The notes: a model not told the origin generated them from the sequence alone. Positions 1 through 10,506 are shown, counted from the first letter of the stretch. The stretch: 64,000 nucleotides of DNA from Linum tenue (GCA_946122785.1 CAMGYJ010000006.1:67023676-67087675); one strand, 5' to 3'. Translations and numbers: made by a program.

Positions 1-1083
1 CCACTAGATCCGGAGATCGAGAAGACCTGCCGACAGAATAGGAAGCAGGTCAAGTTAGGGAAGCATCCAACCACAACTCCTAGGAATTCCCTAACCCATA
101 ATCGTCAACAGAGAGGGCAGGCTTCATCACCTGTCATCCCTACACCACCGACACCACCACCGCGCGACATCGATCTTGTCACCATGGCAGACCAGGATCG
201 TTCGATCAGGGCTCGCTTGAATCGAAGGACTGGAGCCCGAGCTTCATGTGTTGTCATTCCGGCTGGGGATGCAACCATGGAGATTACCCCAGCATTCATC
301 AATATGATCACCAATTGGTATACTTTCTCAGGCGCTAGCACTGAGGATCCTCACGAGCATCTTCGCCGGTTTGCGAGCATATGTGATACGATGAAAAGCC
401 CCACAGTATCTGATGATGCAATTCGCCTTTGTATGTTCTCATTCTCTTTTTTAGGGAATGCATCACACTGGTTTCAGAACATAACACCTCGATCGATCAC
501 GACATGGGCTCAGCTTGAGAAGGTCTTTCTAGATAAGTACTTCCCACCTACCTTGGCAATGAAGAGGCAAGAGAAAATTGTTACTTTTAAGGAGGCTGAT
601 GATGAGAGTCTAACTGAGGCATGGGAGCGCTATAAGGGGCTATTGATGAGATGCCCAAGCCATGGTCTTGAAGATTGGAACGTGATCATTATTTTCTTCA
701 ATGGAATCAGAAGGGAGTTCCGAGATGCCTTGAATAATGCTTCTCGAAATGGTTTCACAAGCATGGAGGCACCAGCAGCATATGATATGGTAGAGAAGAT
801 CTGTTCAGAAGCCACTGAATGGGGTAGTGAGACCAGTATTCGAAGAAGAGGAGGCTTGCATGAGATAAACAGAGTTGCGAGTCTAGAAGCCAAGATAGAT
901 GCCAAGCTGGATTCTAAGTTTGATGCACTCGAACGAAGATTGGCCAAGATTGCTCTTGGTAGACAAGAGGAGGTTACTTTATGTGAACTTTGCGAGGGTC
1001 CTCATCATAGGGATATGTGTCCACTGAGAGCTGCTCAGTTGGAAGATGTCCAATATATCAATAATCCGCGAAGTCAAGGCTAG
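1..1083 (+). pseudogene. Retrotransposon gag (capsid/nucleocapsid), partial and stop-interrupted
   Basis: The frame is open from base 1, so the true start is upstream; the ATG at 184 is only an internal methionine. The Retrotrans_gag core is clear at about 280-800 (WFQNITPRSITTWAQLEKVF, then the KYFPP segment and the ERYKGLL segment). A zinc knuckle follows near 980-1020 (CELCEGPHHRDMC). Gag proteins package element RNA into virus-like particles in the cytoplasm. The frame stops at a TAG (1081-1083) but continues in the same register after it, so this is a nonsense mutation and not the natural end of the polyprotein. Confidence 0.85.
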
Positions 1084-1848
1084 GGTGGTATGTATTCAAA
1101 TACATACAACCCTCAATGGAGACATCACCCCAATATGTCATGGTCAAACAATAATCCAGCTGGTGTTCGAAACATCCCACCTCCCCATTTCCAGCAACAT
1201 CAACCTCAACCAGAGAAGAAGCCCCAGTTAGAGGAGTTGATTTTGCCTCATATGCAGAAAACAGACAATAATTTCAAGGGTCTAGATCAATTTGTCACTC
1301 AACAGCTAGCCATCAACAACAATATGCAATCATCTATGCTAGCTATGGAGAGGCAAATAGGCCAGATGGCTCAGACTTTGGCAGATATTCAAGGTAGGAT
1401 TCCTGGGACTTTACCGCCAAATACCGAGAGGAATCCGAAGGACGCCATGGTTGTAGCTGTCACATTGAGGAGTGGGAAGGAGTTGGAGGATCCAAAGAGC
1501 AAGAAAAATCCAGTAGAAAAGGAGGGCAAAGGAGCTGCAGAGGAAGAAAGTGCAAAAGCTGAAAAATCTAACTTGCACAAGCAAACTGCATGCAATCTGC
1601 CTGTGCATGAGCATTCTGCCTGTGCACCTCCAAAGGTGGAAAAATTGAAGAATGAAGAGGTAAAGCCTTGCGAACCTCCCGCACCATTCCCTCAAAGGTT
1701 AATGAAACCCATGGAAGACCCAAACTTCAAGAAATTTGTGAATATCTTCAAGCAACTTCATATCAACATACCGTTGGCGGAGGCACTTGAACAGATGCCT
1801 ACATATGCTAAATTCTTAAGGGAGTTGCTGACAAAGAAGCGCCAATGA
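1084..1848 (+). pseudogene. Gag-protease linker of the Athila-like polyprotein
   Basis: This continues the gag frame after the TAG at 1081-1083 and ends at a second in-frame stop, TGA at 1846-1848. The first part is Asn/Pro/Gln-rich, followed by a helical stretch (SMLAMERQIGQMAQTLADIQ) and a Lys/Glu-rich low-complexity region. It ends with PFPQRLMKP and FVNIFKQLHINIPLAEALEQ, a stretch conserved just before the protease in Athila-type polyproteins. No catalytic function is expected. The segment links capsid to protease in the uncut precursor. Confidence 0.8.
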
Positions 1849-2430
1849 GCTGATCTGGAGAAGGTAACCCTTACTTCTAAATGTAGTGTTGTGATTCAGA
1901 ATAAATTACTAGTAAAGAGGGATGATCCGGGCAGTTTTACCATTCCATGTGTCATTGAAGGTACAGAGTTCGATAAATCACTTTGTGATCTTGGAGCAGG
2001 AATTAATTTGATGCCATACTCAGTCTACAAGAAATTGGGATTGGGAGATGTTCTTAAGCCTACTCGGATCACTCTCCAATTGGCCGATCGATCAGTAAAA
2101 ATTCCAAGGGGAGTGGTGGAGAATGTATTGGTGAAGGTGGGGAAGTTTATTCTCCCAACAGATTTTGTGATTCTGGAGATGGAAGAAGATCGGGGAGTGC
2201 CTCTCATTCTTGGTAGACCTTTTCTAGCAACTGGAGATGCACTCATCGATGTTGGGAGAGGCAAACTGACATTCCGAGTAGGTAAGGAGGAGGAAATTTT
2301 TAATGTCATTCAAGTTTATCATAATCACGATGCATTTGATGACTTTGAAAGTGGAGCTCGAGAAAGGAAAAATCCCTTCTCCTGTGATAGTGGAAAACCT
2401 AAACAACTATCACATGTCCTATCTGCTTAG
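1849..2430 (+). pseudogene. Retropepsin-like aspartic protease domain of the Athila-like element
   Basis: This is the same reading frame as gag, after the TGA at 1846-1848. The protease core is visible: FTIPCVIEGTEFDKSLCDLG, with the active-site Asp in the DLGAG form typical of Athila-like elements (DTG or DSG is found in most other proteases), then NLMPYSVYKKLGLG, the ILPTDFVILEM strand and LILGRPFLATGDALIDVG, which contains the second conserved block. The protease would cut the gag-pol precursor. The frame closes at TAG 2428-2430, which falls inside the first copy of a 34-bp tandem duplication that also shifts the register of what follows. Confidence 0.85.
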
Positions 2431-2485
2431 ATTCTGAAATCAAAGCAAGGATTTATCTGCTCAGATTCTGAAATCAAAGCAAGGA
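2421..2485 (+). repeat. 34-bp period tandem duplication at the protease/RT junction
   Basis: A 31-base block beginning ATCTGCTYAGATTCTG occurs at 2421-2451 and again at 2455-2485, with one T/C difference that creates the TAG stop in copy 1. A 34-base shift changes the reading frame by one. Removing one copy would put the protease frame in register with the pol remnant on the far side of the Mutator-like insertion. Confidence 0.85.
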
Positions 2486-2586
2486 CAGAAATCCTTGGAA
2501 AAAATCCCAAAGTACACTAGTTTTTAAAAAAAATTCCCAAAATACATAAGTTATAAAAAAAATTCCCAAAGTACACATGTTTGAGC

Positions 2587-2735
2587 ATCACCGTTTTAGA
2601 CAAAAACGGTGATGGTCATCACCGCTTTTGACCAAGACGGTGAATACTTCACCGTTTCAAACTAAAACGGTGAAGGGTTCACCGCATTTGTTAAGAACGG
2701 TGAATACTTCACCGTTTTAAACAAAAACGGTGAAG
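2587..2735. repeat. Tandem palindromic units, left arm
   Basis: Four to five consecutive units of about 37 bp. Each is itself a small inverted repeat of the form TCACCGTTTT-spacer-AAAACGGTGA with varying spacers. The same block appears inverted at 3910-4058 in the other arm. Confidence 0.85.
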
Positions 2736-3285
2736 TCTTCATTTGAATTCCAAGTATTTTGATAACTCTAAATGGTTCTCCTCGTCGATACGATCGCGCT
2801 GCCGAAAACGGCTCGTTATTTCGACCTCAAACGAATAAGATACGCGCGTTTTAGTTTTTAGTACGCAAAAGTTACTTTAACGACATGTGCAGCTTTGAAC
2901 TCACTTATCTCACTAGTTTGGACTCGGAATTGAGATCTGTAAAATTCTATGTGATCGTGGTTGATTTTCCCAACTTTTTTGTGTTGAGGGAAGATAATGA
3001 TTCTTGATAAAATGATCCAGAATATTCATTCGACAACTTAAGTGCGTAGGATAGTTTTTAGACCATGCAAACTCAAATAACAACACCTAAAAATCACAAA
3101 AACAACATTGATAGTTCACTACAATGATAAAACGAGAAATTCACTCATTTGCTTCATTTTGGCCCCCATCTCCACCTCTTCCTCCTCGTCCTCCACGAGT
3201 TTGTTGTTGCGGATGTTGGAATTGAGAGAACCATATGTAACAACATCATGGGTTCTCTCAATTCCAACATCCGCAACAACAAACT

Positions 3286-3504
3286 CCGAACCCCCCGATC
3301 ATTCGTCAAGCTACCGGTCCAACTCAGCCACCACCACCACCATATGTAACCCCAGTTGGGGCTCGGGTCAAGAGAAATCCGCGACCAGCCGTTGAGCGAG
3401 CCCGCCAAGAAGCAGTGGCGGAGGGGGGAAGAAGGGGTCGAGGACGTCGTGGAGGACGAGGAGGAAGAGGTGGAGATAGGGGCCAAAATGAAGCAAATGA
3501 GTGA
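3286..3504 (+). pseudogene. Captured C-terminal tail of an Arg/Gly-rich protein
   Basis: An open frame ends at TGA 3502-3504. It reads a proline run (QPPPPPYVTPVG), then a basic segment (ARVKRNPRPAVERARQEAVA), then an Arg/Gly-rich tail ([18 protein letters not shown]) and the end DRGQNEANE. The last part lies inside the right arm, so its complement is also found at about 3140-3198. RG-rich tails occur on RNA-binding proteins and on some transposon-derived plant mobile-domain proteins. I do not recognise the parent gene. Confidence 0.5.
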
Positions 3505-3909
3505 ATTTATCATTTTATCATTGTAGTGAACTATCAATGTTGTTTTTGTGATTTTTAGGTGTTGTTATTTGAGTTTGCATTGTCTAAAAACTATCCTACG
3601 CACTTAAGTTGTCGAATGAATATTCTGGATCATTTTATCAGGAATCATTATCTTCCCTCAACACAAAAAGGTTGGGAAAATCAACCACGATCACATAGAA
3701 TTTTACAGATCTCAATTCCGAGTCCAAACGAGTGAGATAAGTGAGTTCAAAGCTGCACATGTCGTTAAAGTAACTTTTGCGTACTAAAAACTAAAACGCG
3801 CGTATCTTATTCGTTTGAGGTCGAAATGACGAGCCGTTTTCGGCAGCGCGATCGTATCGACGAGGAGAACCATTTAGAGTTATCAAAATACTTGGAATTC
3901 AAATGAAGG

Positions 3910-4058
3910 CTTCACCGTTTTTGTTTAAAACGGTGAAGTATTCACCGTTCTTAACAAACGCGGTGAACCCTTCACCGTTTTAGTTTGAAACGGTGAAGTA
4001 TTCACCGTCTTGGTCAAAAGCGGTGATGACCATCACCGTTTTTGTCTAAAACGGTGAT
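3910..4058. repeat. Tandem palindromic units, right arm
   Basis: Mirror copy of the 2587-2735 block: repeated TTCACCG/CGGTGAA units with T- and A-rich spacers, inverted relative to the left arm. Confidence 0.85.
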
Positions 4059-4148
4059 GCTCAAACATGTGTACTTTTGGAATTTTTTTTATAACTTATG
4101 TATTTTGGGAAATTTTTTTAAAAACTAGTGTACTTTGGGATTTTTTCC

Positions 4149-4435
4149 GAAATCCTTGCCAGATCACCTCAAGTATAGATATTTGGGTAAGGATTTCAAT
4201 CTTCCTGTTATTATTCCTTCTTCACTGACATTGAAACAAGAAGAGTACTTGCTTGAGGCGCTTCAGTACCACCTACGCCTCACTAAAGGATCCAATATGC
4301 CAACTAAGAAGGTCCCACCAAATTTTCACACACCTGGCCCTGCAGAGGTGACTCATTTGTTGGATGGAGGTTATGCGTTCTATCATTGCTCGGGAGGGTA
4401 TTCTGGATACCTTTACATACCCATTGGTTGAAAGC
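4149..4435 (+). pseudogene. Reverse-transcriptase N-terminal remnant of the Athila-like element
   Basis: The polyprotein resumes after the second copy of the target duplication with LPDHLKYRYLGKDFNLPVII and SSLTLKQEEYLLEALQYHLR, the conserved run that precedes reverse transcriptase in Athila elements. After about 60 codons the family sequence is lost. A short match to the RT motif-A neighbourhood (GGYSGYLYIPI) appears just before the stop at about 4433. The catalytic core, RNase H and integrase are absent, so this is an internally deleted pol. Confidence 0.75.
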
Positions 4436-5961
4436 TCCATGAACGTTAGGCTGATGACGTTAAACAAGCGCTTCTTGGGAGGCAACCCAAGGTAAGTTTT
4501 CTTTTCTTTATTTTTCTTTTTAGTTGTGTCAAACCCGTGCATGTTTAGATTAGGAGTTGAACATTAGGAACATTGTTCCATCCTGAGTGTGGGGTGGTGA
4601 GTCTTAGTGTTTGTTTGTTCCTATTGCATGTGGTAAAAAAATCCAAAAAAAATTTTGTTATTTGGGCTATGCACAGTCAAACTGCATGCAGTCTACCTGT
4701 GCTAGTGCAGTCTGCATGTGATAACCTAATGGCTAAAAAAAACACCTAAAAATGAGAAAAATTAAAAACAAAACCTTGTACTCTTGTGATAACATGATGT
4801 AAATGACTGTGATGCGTGTGAAATGAGTTTGTGCTTGAAGGAAATCATCAAAATCGCCCAACTAGTGTTGAATTGCAAAGTTCTTCACAATGAGCTTAAT
4901 GTTTTGACTGACTTGATGTGCTTTGAATGAGCAAACTATTTTATCAACATTCTCTTTTGGGAGGATAGTGTAATGACTTATGGTGAAGTGGTTAGGTGGA
5001 GAACATTGACCATTCGACATGTTTGGATACCGTGCTTATTTGCATCAATTGTGAGTTTTTTATTTTGCAATGAGTCTCTCTGTTTTGATTATTTTATGAT
5101 GGGGTGAACTGTATCTTTATAAAAAAAAATCCTACCTGACAAGTATAATATAAGAAAGTTGCCATAACAATTAAAGTGTGGGTAAAATGCCAAAATCGTG
5201 TGAGGCAATCACTCATTGCACAGGGGGATTAGGAAAGGTTCAACTGAGCATCGGTTCGCGACCGTACGATGTTGCTTATCAAGTACGATCCCCCGTTGAG
5301 TGAAGTGTCATTTGAGGATGTGCAGTGACCCTCCACACGGACCGAGGAAAAGGAGTTGAAAGAAGCCCTTATGCGAGTGCTAAGAAGCAGAAATTGCTCT
5401 TGCTCGGTCACCGGTAGTAAGAAACAAATCCCACTTGTACTAAGTACAACTACTCGGCAAGCAAAATCAGAAAGAGAGAAAGCATCTCCTTGTCATAAAA
5501 GGTAGTGATGTGCTTAAAGTTAAAATCATGTTTGCGAAAGGCTTCCTCCATTAGTTTTTTGAGACTCATGCTTTGTTAATTGCTTATGATTGGTGTGAGT
5601 AAGCCAGATTGTCCTCACGAGATATGCACCTCACTGATGTGGTTAGATTCTCCTAATAACTGTTGCACCATAAGTTGTTAATCCCCCACTACCGACGATC
5701 GAATTGAGTGTGGCTATTTGAGTTTTTGGTGGATTTGAGTCAGTCAATGGTTAAAGGGTTGCAAGACCTTGAGTGTGGGGTGAAAGGTATGATCATTAAA
5801 GCACAACCTTGTCCGTTGAGAAAGAAACTACTGATTACAACAAGATTACAAGGAAAATTTTGTTTTGTTTTGAGTGTTTGATTGTTGAGTCTGTGGTGTG
5901 TCATTGTTATGGATGGTTATATGTTTGTGTCTTTTGAGTCGTTGCTTAGGGACAAGCAACA

Positions 5962-5977
5962 ATTGAGTGTGAGGTTG
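5962..5977 (+). other. Polypurine tract before the 3' LTR
   Basis: The sequence GAGTGTGAGGTTG lies directly before the LTR start and resembles the GAGTGTGGGG-type tract used by Athila/Tat elements to prime plus-strand synthesis. It is slightly degraded. Confidence 0.6.
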
Positions 5978-7339
5978 TGATAATCGACTTTAATATATCG
6001 GATTCTTGAACTTTATGTGACAATCCCATGATATATTAAAGCCAATTGGTGCTATTTTAGGGCTCGCTAACCCGGGAATGGTTGAAAAACCATTACTGCC
6101 TAGTGCCATGAGTTTGATATGTCACAGGTGGAGAAAGCACGAAAAAGAAGCGAGTGCACAAGCAATCAATCGGGCTCGAATCACTAGTGGAATACTCACT
6201 TGGACTATGAGGAGCAGTGGGCCTAAATGGGCCGGAAATGGTATTGTGGGAGGATGATGGAGGATTTGGGCGGAGGAATTGTTGGGCGGAAGGCCCAACT
6301 GAATTGGACACAAGGCTGGCGACCTTGAGGAAAAAGAGAGGACGCAAGGATTTTTGGGTGCCAGAGATTATTAGTGGAGGCGGCTGGGAATTATAGGGGG
6401 GACTATTATTTGGTGGCTCTTTTTAGGATGGGAAAAAATTCTCTGGAGGCGAAATTCTGGGAGGCAAGAGAATTTCTTTTGGGGAAGAAAAAGGTAGAGG
6501 GCGCAACGGAAGTTTGGGGACGCGCGGAGCAAGCAACAGGCGATTGAAGCGAGAAGGAATTGGTACCAGGATTACGTTCGAGAATCTCAGTATTTTTCCT
6601 TTAATTTTAATTGATACGATGATGATTATAAACATAATTGTGTGCTTTACTTTCGTCATAAACTAAACTCCAATTTCTGGGGGAAACACCATAGGATGTA
6701 GCTATTTCTGTATTTGATGGATTGATTCATATATCTTTTCTTCCAATCTCTATTGCATGAAATTACTTATTATGCTTTGTGTTGACTGGCCACCAATACA
6801 TTGATTTGTTGTTAATTAGGTTATTAGCGACAGTGAAACCCTAATAACTGAACATAGTTCATGTGACATAGTAACTTATCGAAGCGACAGTGGATTAAAT
6901 AAGGTGCTATGCGGTCTTAAATAGGATATCGATCTTCAGGCTAAATAATTAAGTCATTGAGCTACGACAGTAGGATTTGATTTAATTGTTTAGTACGTAG
7001 TAATTCCCGAGAGGGATAGCTAGCACATTCGTGATATCCTGGTTGTAGAGATATTGATTAAACTGATTGGAATATGTGAATTAATTTGGATATGATAGGT
7101 AGTGAATTCCGGTGTTTATTCCAGAGCTTTCTCCGTTGATTTCTCCCGACAGTTTTAATTTAGTTACTTTGTTTATTTTATTTTGCTTTTAGAAATTAGT
7201 CTCATTAAATTATTTTCACCTATAGTTTGCTTTATAAAATTGATAGAATATAAAGTTGTATCAGTCCCTGAGAGACGATACCCAAACTTTTCGATTTACT
7301 ACGAGATAGGATTAAGGCATATACGCTTTTGCCCTATCA
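5978..7339 (+). repeat. 3' LTR of the Athila-like element (1362 bp)
   Basis: The LTR begins TGATAATCGAC directly after the polypurine tract and ends GCCCTATCA. The outer TGATA and TATCA are perfect inverted ends. The partner LTR is outside the window, so neither age nor target duplication can be judged; the next five bases are CCGAC. Confidence 0.7.
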
Positions 7340-7344
7340 CCGAC

Positions 7345-7983
7345 CAATCATATCCTTCACTGCTAATTCTTTTGATTTTCACAAAATTTGGTTGTGCAAG
7401 ACGCATAAACCGACCAAATAAAATATTTCATATCACCAATTTTGTACACGAAATTTTGGTCATTAAAAGTACACCCCGATCAACTTACTTGAAAAATAAA
7501 ATATAGTAAATAATTGTTTCATTTGGGTACTGGTATCACAAAATTATTTAGTAACCAAAATTATCATAATGTCATCCCTAAGAATAGCTTACTGTTTCAT
7601 ACAATTACATATCTAAATATCCAAGTAACCACTCTCAAAGAACTACACGGTCTATTGGCTCGTATGATCTCTAGCTTCCTTGAGCAAATGGTAGACCAGA
7701 AGAACTTTTGGTTAAGGAACCGTGTCCCTATTCTCAAGAGCTGTAAACATCATTGCTTCATCAGACCATGGTTGATTAGCATCCTATCAACTGCTTCATC
7801 TAATTTGATAGAACAAAAATGCACAACATTTAATCTGTAAAGTAAGAAGTTTTATGCATCAGAAATAACAAATTGCATTTAATTTCTGGGTCTATTCCCT
7901 AATCTCTTGCCTTTTTATAGTTAACAAATTGCATAACAATCCACAAGCGACACAACAAGAGTTTACTAGTCTGTTAGCTCACC
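7345..7983. other. Non-coding flank of the scrambled pseudogene region
   Basis: No reading frame or motif that I can assign. The - strand at 7640-7840 has a weak coding look (LDEAVDRMLINHGLMKQ) but I could not place it in a family. Confidence 0.3.
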
Positions 7984-8075
7984 TCCATATGCTAAGATGT
8001 TGCTGCAGATAAATGAAATACCTTCAGACATCTATTACCATATCACTGATCGTTCCCGGAGGAAAATTCGTGCAT
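7984..8075 (-). pseudogene. Isoprenylcysteine methylesterase (ICME) internal exon fragment
   Basis: Translating the - strand gives NFPPGTISDMVIDV and, after a one-base frame change, MSEGISFICSNILAYGG followed by a GTGAG splice donor. These match the middle of plant isoprenylcysteine alpha-carbonyl methylesterases (alpha/beta hydrolases that demethylate prenylated proteins in ER/Golgi membranes) around the RNFPQGTISDMV motif. The frame change makes it non-functional. It lies downstream, in the direction of transcription, of the ICME 3' exons at 9860-10506, which is the wrong order for a gene. Confidence 0.65.
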
Positions 8076-8084
8076 AACGAAGAA

Positions 8085-9265
8085 ATTGACTTAAATAGAT
8101 GCATGTCAAAGTTTTTCCATAAAATATTGGTATTTCTGCAGGAAAACCTGCAGATACATTTCAAAAGGCAAGGATCATGAGCCTAGTTGGTACTTGGTAT
8201 GCTGAATTAGGGATTTCATGAAAACTCACAATCTAGTTAGATTTCTCAGAGATCCAAATGAACTAGGAAGGTCTCGAGTGGAATTATTGTATGATGATCC
8301 CTGTTACACAAAGAAGAAACGAAGTTAATACTCCTTTGATTCAGTCACTACCAATTTCTGAAATTAAGAGAGACCAAATTCATACATATCTTTCAGTCTT
8401 TGCGGACCAGCAAACACATTCCCAATGGGACCTGACAACATGTTGTGGCTTAGATTCCTGCAGCATGACAAACAAAAATAGCTTATTACATACACACACT
8501 AACAGAAGGAGAACATAATCTGAAAAGATAAAAAAAATAACAAGTGAAGAAACTTTTGATGATAGGAAAGTTGCAGATTTCTGAGGAGTCTAAGATTTTG
8601 GTGAAATATAATTATTTGACAAGTTAACCATCTAGACTGCCAGCCTGCTACTTGATTTCCGACTAGTTTAATATTGGGCAAAGATTGAGGTATATTCTGC
8701 TAAGTTGTTGCATGCTAAGTTTCTGCATAAGCCATAAAGTAAAACATCAAAAGGAGTCTCAAGCACGCAAACATGTACTAATTCGAATCCAGAGGATACG
8801 AGAAATGAAAAACTCACAAGTGGGTGACAATAATGGGTAGGCTGTAAGGAATTTCACTAGGGATGTTATTGGAGCTAAGATCCCTAAGAATAGAAGGATG
8901 ACCAGAGTGCAGAAAAGATCAATGAGAGGTAGTTCCATAATCTGAACTCAAGTTAAGAAGAGTTAACTCACAGTTTTCTCAACTCATGGAGCAAATGTAA
9001 CAGGCTCCCCATGTATCCACTCAAGTTCAAACCCTGAAGCTTACTGCAATAGTGAATATATATATAGCAAGAACAGCAAGAAACAGACGCTGCTCTAAAA
9101 TGTGAACAAATGTATTTGAAGTCAATTAGAAAAGGGCAATGAGAAGGGGAATTACAGGAGGATAACAGTAGATCCATAACATGAGATGCCCATCCATGAC
9201 TCAATTGGGCCGGGTTATTCAAAGCCATGTATTGATCTTCAGGGGCTAGTGACCAGACCATCATC
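8085..9265 (-). pseudogene. STRUBBELIG-receptor-family (SRF) LRR ectodomain pseudogene
   Basis: Successive - strand blocks, several with GT-AG borders, match the SRF leucine-rich-repeat ectodomain in the right order: ALNNPAQLSHGWASH (9170-9215), LQGLNLSGYMGSLLHLLHEL in a 72-bp LRR exon (8972-9043), RDLSSNNIPSEIPYSLP (8825-8895), NLACNNLAEYTSIFAQY (~8660-8725), NLSHNMLSGPIGNVFAG (~8395-8455) and RDLPSSFGSLRNLTRL (8230-8290), then a weak FLQKYQYF (~8130). Cysteine-pair regions are lost, stops are present and no kinase domain follows. SRF proteins are plasma-membrane LRR receptor kinases; here only a decayed ectodomain remains. Confidence 0.7.
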
Positions 9266-9397
9266 AGAACAAGTGACCAAACTCAATTGACTATCAAATT
9301 CCTTACAAGCAGTCCTCTCTCCTCTATCCAGTAAGCATACAAGGTTATCCTCCGTGAAGACCCTGCAGAAGCAGTAAGCACAATGGGTTTAAGACCC

Positions 9398-9748
9398 TAA
9401 TAGAAACCCGATTCTTCGTGATCTATCATATTATCATTTATAGTATTTCTTAGGATTTTATTAGATATGGTTAGAAGTATTTGAGTCACATTAGGATAGT
9501 CTATTAGGTTTTCCGGTCTTTAGTTATAAATATGTATTTTGCGTTTTATTAAGAATCAATCAAGAAGAATATTAAGAAAAACTCTCCTAAGCCCTAATCT
9601 CCCAATCCTCTCAATTCTCGATCTCAACTCTCTAAAGGCTTAAGCTGATGCTCTATCTTTCTCTTCTCAAATCTCTAATTTTGTTCTTCAATCCCGAAAT
9701 CCCAATTCCACAACCCGACCGATAGATTCTTAGCAACAGGTTCTATCA
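9398..9748 (+). mobile_element. Solo LTR (351 bp) with 5-bp target duplication
   Basis: The block starts TAATAGAAACC and ends GGTTCTATCA, imperfect inverted ends with the first TG changed to TA. It is flanked by GACCC on both sides (9393-9397 and 9749-9753). A TATA-like TTATAAATA lies near 9523. No internal retrotransposon sequence remains, so it is a recombination scar. It sits between the ICME and SRF debris. Confidence 0.8.
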
Positions 9749-9859
9749 GACCCTGCATTATAGAAGTATACTGAAAGTTGAGATAACTTAGCAGCCAGTT
9801 CACAAGACCATCCATCAACAAGTTCATTCCTGAAACAAATTCCATCTATATGAAAAGAG

Positions 9860-10506
9860 CACATCACCTGCCAAAGAAAGTAAAGCCTCTCTGACCTCGT
9901 GCATGATGACATTGATCTATCTGCAGTTCCATGAAAAAGAATGATGGGCGACAAATGAGATACAACAGCTTAGGCACTTGGATCCTTTAGTCTAACTTCA
10001 GGCGATAATTTATGCAATGATTCCTCACACTTCATTATGTTGTATCCACACGTTAGATGAACTGGATAAGGTGACAGATATGTGCAAACACTTAACTGAA
10101 ATAGAACAACAAAAATTTACGAGTTGGAATTGTTAGTTTCCTGGGAAGTTACCTTGAGAAAATTGAGTGATACGGACCATGGTTGTGGAGCTGGTCAACC
10201 AACTTCAATAGTTTGTACCTGAAATATGGGAGGTCATAAGTAGTGTTGATGCTTCATCATGTTCGAAACTCAAAGGCCAGATTCAAGGAAAAGTAAAAAG
10301 GCTATGCACTCACCGGTAAGTCTAGCAAAATAAAAGAGAAAATTATCAATGTCGCTCCAGTCTGCATCTCCTCCCACAAAATGAAACAGAAAATCATTAG
10401 TAGTCCACATCAATAAATAAAAGAGACAGGTAACATGAAGAACTGTTAACAAAATTTCCCGTAGGTATGCTTCAATCACCGCTGGAAAACAAGATAGAAA
10501 GCGCAT
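9860..10506 (-). pseudogene. Isoprenylcysteine methylesterase (ICME) 3' exons, broken
   Basis: Three - strand exons match the C-terminal half of ICME in order: DWSDIDNFLFYFARLTG before a GTGAG donor (~10318-10380), YKLLKLVDQLHNHGPYHSIF bounded by AG and GT (10153-10218), and EESLHKLSPEVRLKDPSA, stop, AVVSHLSPIILFHGTADRS (~9885-10050). The last carries the FHGTAD motif with the hydrolase catalytic Asp. The in-frame TAA after DPSA and the loss of the following catalytic-His exon (GKTHTD in the family) show that the gene is dead. A weak extension upstream reaches 10506. Confidence 0.7.

Larger units (their letters stand above)
2497..4148. mobile_element. Hairpin Mutator-like element (long-TIR, non-autonomous) in the Athila-like element
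   Basis: Two ~700-bp arms (2497-3198 and 3443-4148) are near-perfect inverted repeats of each other; the ends read GGAAAAAATCCCAAAGTACA and its complement. The element is flanked by a perfect 9-bp target duplication GAAATCCTT (2488-2496 and 4149-4157), the size typical of Mutator-like elements. No transposase is present. The middle (3199-3442) holds a second small palindrome of ~35-bp arms (3199-3284) and part of a captured coding tail. The element inserted into an already defective retrotransposon. Confidence 0.9.
1..7339 (+). mobile_element. Athila-like Ty3/gypsy LTR retrotransposon, 3' part, defective
   Basis: The order gag, aspartic protease, reverse-transcriptase remnant, long non-coding stretch, polypurine tract and 3' LTR is that of a plant Ty3/gypsy element. 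The gag type, the DLGA protease motif and the long pol-to-LTR region point to the Athila group. The 5' LTR lies outside the window, because the gag frame is already open at base 1. The copy is dead: three in-frame stops interrupt gag-protease, most of reverse transcriptase plus all of RNase H and integrase are missing, and a Mutator-like element sits at 2497-4148. Bases 4440-5960 are the usual long spacer before the 3' LTR; I see no envelope-like frame in it. Confidence 0.85.

Noticed and set aside
1389..1695. Antisense open frames across the gag-protease linker
   Set aside because: Shadows of the retrotransposon frame; Leu/Phe-rich reverse complements of Lys/Glu codons.
3108..3537. Ser-rich frames on both strands in the hairpin loop
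   Set aside because: Mirror images produced by the inverted repeat; only the RG-rich frame ending at 3504 has protein-like content.
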